A DNA stretch of 64,000 nt. Origin: Calendula officinalis (taxonomy: Eukaryota > Streptophyta > Magnoliopsida > Asterales > Asteraceae). The notes below the pieces were generated by a model. That model had not been told where the DNA came from. It ran no database searches and saw nothing but the letters and a program-made list of their open reading frames with translations. The DNA lies in assembly GCA_963853835.1 (NCBI GenBank), contig OY970825.1, forward strand, positions 29,512,835 to 29,576,834. Reading direction: 5' to 3'. Each line of letters begins with the position of its first letter. Position 1 is the stretch's first letter. Shown one piece after another: positions 60,601 to 64,000 of the stretch. The position numbers were made by a program, and so were the translations under genes.

Positions 60601-61693
60601 TCAGGGTCAACTTAAGCATAAAACGGATTTCCATTACCCGTTTGGAGAATGGTTCACTAATCCATGGCTAAAACCACTTCATGATCATCATAACCTATCG
60701 GATGACAGGTAAAAGTTTGAAGATTCTTGAAAAATTAGAGGTGGCAAAATGGGTGGGTTATTCTTATATAAGGCCAAAAATACGTTTTAGTACCCTGAAC
60801 TATTAAAGGTGCAGCATGGTACCCTGAACTTGACAAAATGGTCGATTTAGTATCTTGACTCGTTAATTTAATCATGTTTTCTTACTTGACTTACTTTCAC
60901 TGGAGTTTTTAGCGGACTAAAAAATATATGTTCATCTCAATATATTGATATTAGAAGCAAATCACGTGAGAAAAGAAGACCAAATTTGTGAGTCGGGGTA
61001 CTAAATCGACCATTTTGTCAAGTTCGAGGTTACTCTTGCTGCACCTTTAATAGTTCAAGTAGTAGAATACGTAGTCAGCCAAGTTCAGGGTACTAAAATT
61101 CATTTCGACCTTTGTATAAAGATTTGATTCCTTATATGTCATCACAAGTTTCTTTTAATAAAAAACATACGCATTAGTTCTTCGTTTAGCTAATTTTTTA
61201 TTTGATCCGTTCGACCCGTTAGGGGTAGAAAACTTGAAATTGCCACTTTTATGTTAAACTATTAGCGGTTGTTTAGCTCCATCATGGTTCTCAAACGTTA
61301 AAATAGTTTTCTCGAGATAAAAAAACACTTATTAAAAAGTAAAAAATTTCCTACCTGTTTCTCATTATCTTCATTTTTTACAGAAAGGAAAGTAACATTA
61401 AAGAAGACCCGACCCGCTACCCGAACCCGTTTCTTCCAAAGATCACAATGGTTGGTGTAGCAACGGGTGAAGCGGGCCCCATGAGCAAGGCGACCCTAAA
61501 AAAGACAATGGATGATTTAACAAAAGAGCTAGAAAACACGGATCAAGGGAACACAACTACTAATGGTTTTAGTGAGTATAAATATGATGATGAAAGGGAC
61601 CCGCTTTTTGTAGCAAATGTTGGTGATTATTATTCGGGCTTATCAAAAGCGAGTTCGGCTAGATGGGTTCGGCCTCGATCAACCAGAAGCTAG
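57665..61693 (+). CDS. Tic22-like family protein, 8 exons
   Basis: Exons: 57665-58119, 58690-58784, 58864-58943, 59325-59494, 59585-59765, 59899-60077, 60511-60708, 61384-61693. All are GT-AG, giving 555 aa. The protein fits the Tic22-like family (At5g62650 type). Tic22 itself is an intermembrane-space part of chloroplast protein import; what this longer relative does is not established. Residues 1-100 are His-rich, then Ser/Pro/Leu-rich with few acidic residues. The conserved part starts near residue 120 (GPAFVGQVFSMCDLSGTGLM, with FDIPFISKR) and includes TPRWLKKMF, FFIDLGDA, VSYVKRLSIPSG, VPVFTAQNLDIA and YTPYFFNKSMLDDIL. The C-terminal half (DIPLSVITKAAEIQLLYTVDK; YPFGEWFTNPWLKPL) is longer than classical Tic22. 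It ends RWVRPRSTRS. Confidence 0.88.
60772..61110. mobile_element. MULE-like fold-back MITE in Tic22-like intron
   Basis: The left arm GGCCAAAAATACGTTTTAGTACCC and CTATTAAAGGTGCAGCA are mirrored on the right by GGGTACTAAAATTCATTTCGACC and TGCTGCACCTTTAATAG. The inner TTGACAAAATGGTCGATTTAGTA also has its mirror copy. Imperfect 9-bp flanks CTTATATAA and TTTGTATAA suggest a Mutator-type duplication. It lies between exons 7 and 8. Confidence 0.7.
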
Positions 61694-62649
61694 TTGTTTC
61701 TTTTATAGGAACCATAATATTGTTTTATTTGATAATTTGTCGATTTCAAAAATGTTGTAAACTTGTAAGATGTGCTTAAAAGTTTATGGGGTTATGTTGT
61801 TGTTAATTGATGTTTAGACTAAAATGATCGAGCATGATGTGTTTTAGTGTGATTGGTTAACTCAGACTATATGGAGAAATTTAAGTTTTTGACTCTCATC
61901 GAATGTTAGCATTTTTACACTTGGTCACCAATATTTATCACTCTTTAAATTTCAAACTATAGTTGATGGTGCTATTACAAGTTATGGCACTATAATTTTT
62001 TAAGTATTTGGATAATAACAAAACAAGTATTAATTATTATATTTGTCTATTTTATGCCAACTTAAGTAATTCTTAGGTCATTAAATTGATTCTTTTATCT
62101 TAAAAACACTTCTTTATTAATCTGTTTCAAAGTATGCAATTAAAACACACTCCAAAATAGTATTATTATTAGAGTTTTGCTAATATGTGGTATACAATAA
62201 TGAATATCTCATAAATAAAAAAATTCTTAATTAATGTAAAATGATATTGATGAGTAATTTAATGTTTTTATCTTAAACCGATATTATTGAAAATGAATTG
62301 TTTTGATATATTAAAGCAAAATCATAACAGAATTTATACTATTTACTATCATGTATTCATGTCTCTAGAATACATACTATAACAGGGTTTGCGGTTTTAT
62401 TTTAGGATGATTTTCACATCATTACTTTAATTTTATTTATCATAATTATTATTTTAAAATGAAAGACATAAATTCTCTTTTATTTGATCATTTCGGGTCA
62501 AATACTCAGATATGATAAGATAACATCATTGTGAAACGGGTCAACGGGTATGATCCATTTTCTAAACGGTAATCTGTACAAACCTGTTCGCCGTTCCCAG
62601 AGCATCAAATCTGCGAAACTTTGAGAGAGAGACTGAGTGCGAGAGAAAG
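61694..62649. other. intergenic: Tic22-like 3' side and NDUFA5 promoter side
   Basis: AT-rich, about 950 bp, with no supported gene. The last 100 bp, with GAGAGAGAGACTGAG and AGAGAAAG just before the ATG, are a plausible GA-rich leader for NDUFA5. Confidence 0.55.
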
Positions 62650-63671
62650 ATGTTTCTACGGCGGTTTGCTCGGCCATCGTCACTGATGATGATGGCCAAA
62701 TTGAAGGAAACAACGGGGATCGTAGGCCTCGATGTGGTCCCTAACGCAAGGGAAGTATTAATCGGACTGTACAACAAAACCCTAACCGAGATCCAGCGTG
62801 TACCGGAGGACGAAGGCTACCGGAAGGCCGTTGAGAGCTTCACCAGCCACCGTTTGAAGGTATGCGAAGAGGAAGAAGACTGGGAAGCCATTGAAAAGCG
62901 ACTAGGCTGTGGTCAAGTTGAAGAACTCATCGAAGAAGCTCAGGATGAGCTCAAACTCATTGACAAAATGATCGGTACGTTTTCCTTCTCTCCTTCATTA
63001 GAATCCGTCAATTTTATCCGATCGAAGTGTATATAGAGCTTCTGTTTTCATTACGAATACGAATTTTCACGATTGATCGGTTATAATTTATAAAAATATT
63101 AGGGAATTGAAACAGATGAATTAGGATGTTAGGGAATTCATAAATATTAGTTCGATTGCTGTAAACCTAATATTGGTACATAGATTTCAGTCATTTCACA
63201 GGTCGTACGAATTTAGGTAGTGTTTGGGATTTCAAGTTTGGAACTTGAATCAACAATTAGGTCAACTTTTCTATTGATGCTGCTTCAATGCTGGCCCTGA
63301 GCCACAAAAATAGTTTTAGTCTCCTGACACTAGATTATGTAAACAATTTGGAATCATTTATTAAATTAAATGTTTCATGAGGGAGAACCTGTAAATTTTG
63401 AGTGATCTTAGCATGCACTTTGCTACAAATTCCTTATATTTCTTGATTGATCATTAACATTTTTGTTTTGTATAAAATTGTAGAGTGGGACCCGTGGGGT
63501 GTACCTGATGACTACGAGTGTGAAGTAGTTGAAAACGATGCTCCGGTCCCAAAACACGTGCCACTACACCGACCAGGTCCTTTGCCCGAGGAATTCTACA
63601 AGACCTTGGAAGCTATCATGGATGCTGCCCCCAAGAAAGATGAGCCCGTTATCCCCTCCACTTCTCAATGA
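62650..63671 (+). CDS. NDUFA5: NDUFA5, complex I matrix-arm subunit, 2 exons
   Basis: Exons 62650-62974 and 63484-63671 (GT-AG) give 170 aa, very close to the usual plant length. NDUFA5 (B13/ETC complex I subunit) sits in the matrix arm of mitochondrial NADH:ubiquinone oxidoreductase. The N-terminus MFLRRFARPSSLMMMAKLKETTG is basic and Ser-containing, fitting mitochondrial targeting. The family signature TGIVGLDVVPNAREVLIGLY follows at about 22-41, then YNKTLTEIQRVPEDEGYRKAVE, and an acidic helical stretch EEEEDWEAIEKRLG and EELIEEAQDELKLI. The second exon starts EWDPWGVPDDYEC and ends in a Pro/Lys-rich plant-type tail. It lies 956 bp after the Tic22-like gene on the same strand. Confidence 0.95.
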
Positions 63672-64000
63672 ACATGAGCCCGGTTAGTTCATGTTCGGGC
63701 CCGTTTCTTGTTTCCATATATAGGAAGCTGAATCTTTACTATTTTCTGATTATTGTTTCTTGTTATTAACTATGGTTTTGAGGCCTAGGGGTTTATCTTT
63801 GCCAACATTTGGTTTTGGAGTTTAATAAACACAAATTGTAGTTGGTTTTAGATGCACCAACTGTATTTTCGTTGTCCTTTTTGTTATATAACCAACAAGA
63901 TGAAATGTGTAATCCACTGATTATCTTTCATCATATTGTCCATTGATTTTGATATTTGTCTTGATCTAGTGGGTAGACACATAAGTATACCATAAATAGT
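63672..64000. other. NDUFA5 3' flank
   Basis: Probable 3' UTR with AATAAAC (near 63821) as a candidate poly(A) signal. No other feature to the window end. Confidence 0.5.

Overview
This window is plant nuclear DNA: AT-rich, with multi-exon GT-AG genes whose products include chloroplast and mitochondrial proteins, and dense LTR-retrotransposon, MITE and Helitron content. The Copia gag and its extra 3' ORF resemble composite (Asteraceae, e.g. Tanacetum-like) elements as I remember them, so a daisy-family genome is my best guess. That is inference from recall, not a search.

Layout. 1-2471: AT-rich intergenic DNA with a Stowaway MITE and a small fold-back. 2472-13988: a Harbinger-like MITE opened by a nested retrotransposon complex. 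That complex is a decayed minus-strand Gypsy chromovirus in circularly permuted order (IN, one 2.8-kb LTR, gag-PR-RT-RH). It sits between two inverted copies of a second Gypsy-type LTR, with a 14-bp direct repeat at the outer boundaries. 14793-15369: a second Harbinger-like MITE. 16171-25919: a Copia element with 465-bp LTRs, TSD TTTAA, broken gag-pol and a long extra ORF after pol. 26588-27733: a Harbinger-like element carrying a large CCACC/CCGCC satellite.

28088-43320 is a gene island, all on the minus strand: a PAM68-like thylakoid assembly factor, a 13-exon CNNM/DUF21-CBS membrane protein, and a 9-exon Sec63/ERdj2 J-protein with an additional 5'-UTR intron. Its introns hold a Stowaway MITE, long fold-backs, a MULE-like element and a dispersed non-coding repeat family. 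43471-47075 is Helitron territory: three candidate CTAG 3' ends, a helicase remnant, a 167-bp tandem array and a 229-bp solo LTR with TSD ACCAT. 47899-48242 holds two 158-bp tandem units beside a TATA-bearing LTR-like promoter.

48581-56922 is a full-length minus-strand Gypsy chromovirus with two 1,735-bp LTRs in which I saw no difference, TSD GTTAT, and a gag-pol frame broken only by one TGA. 57665-63671 carries two plus-strand genes: an 8-exon Tic22-like protein and a 2-exon NDUFA5 subunit of mitochondrial complex I.

The five host genes do not form one pathway, but PAM68-like, CNNM/DUF21-CBS and NDUFA5 correspond to genes that, from memory, lie close together on Arabidopsis chromosome 5 (At5g52780, At5g52790, At5g52840), suggesting ancestral microsynteny. 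The whole-gene exon models close in frame: 509 aa for CNNM, 688 aa for ERdj2, 555 aa for Tic22-like and 170 aa for NDUFA5. The most unusual material is the permuted Gypsy between inverted LTRs, the intron-like length difference between those LTR copies, and the Copia extra ORF together with the ACTACTG motif spread through that element.
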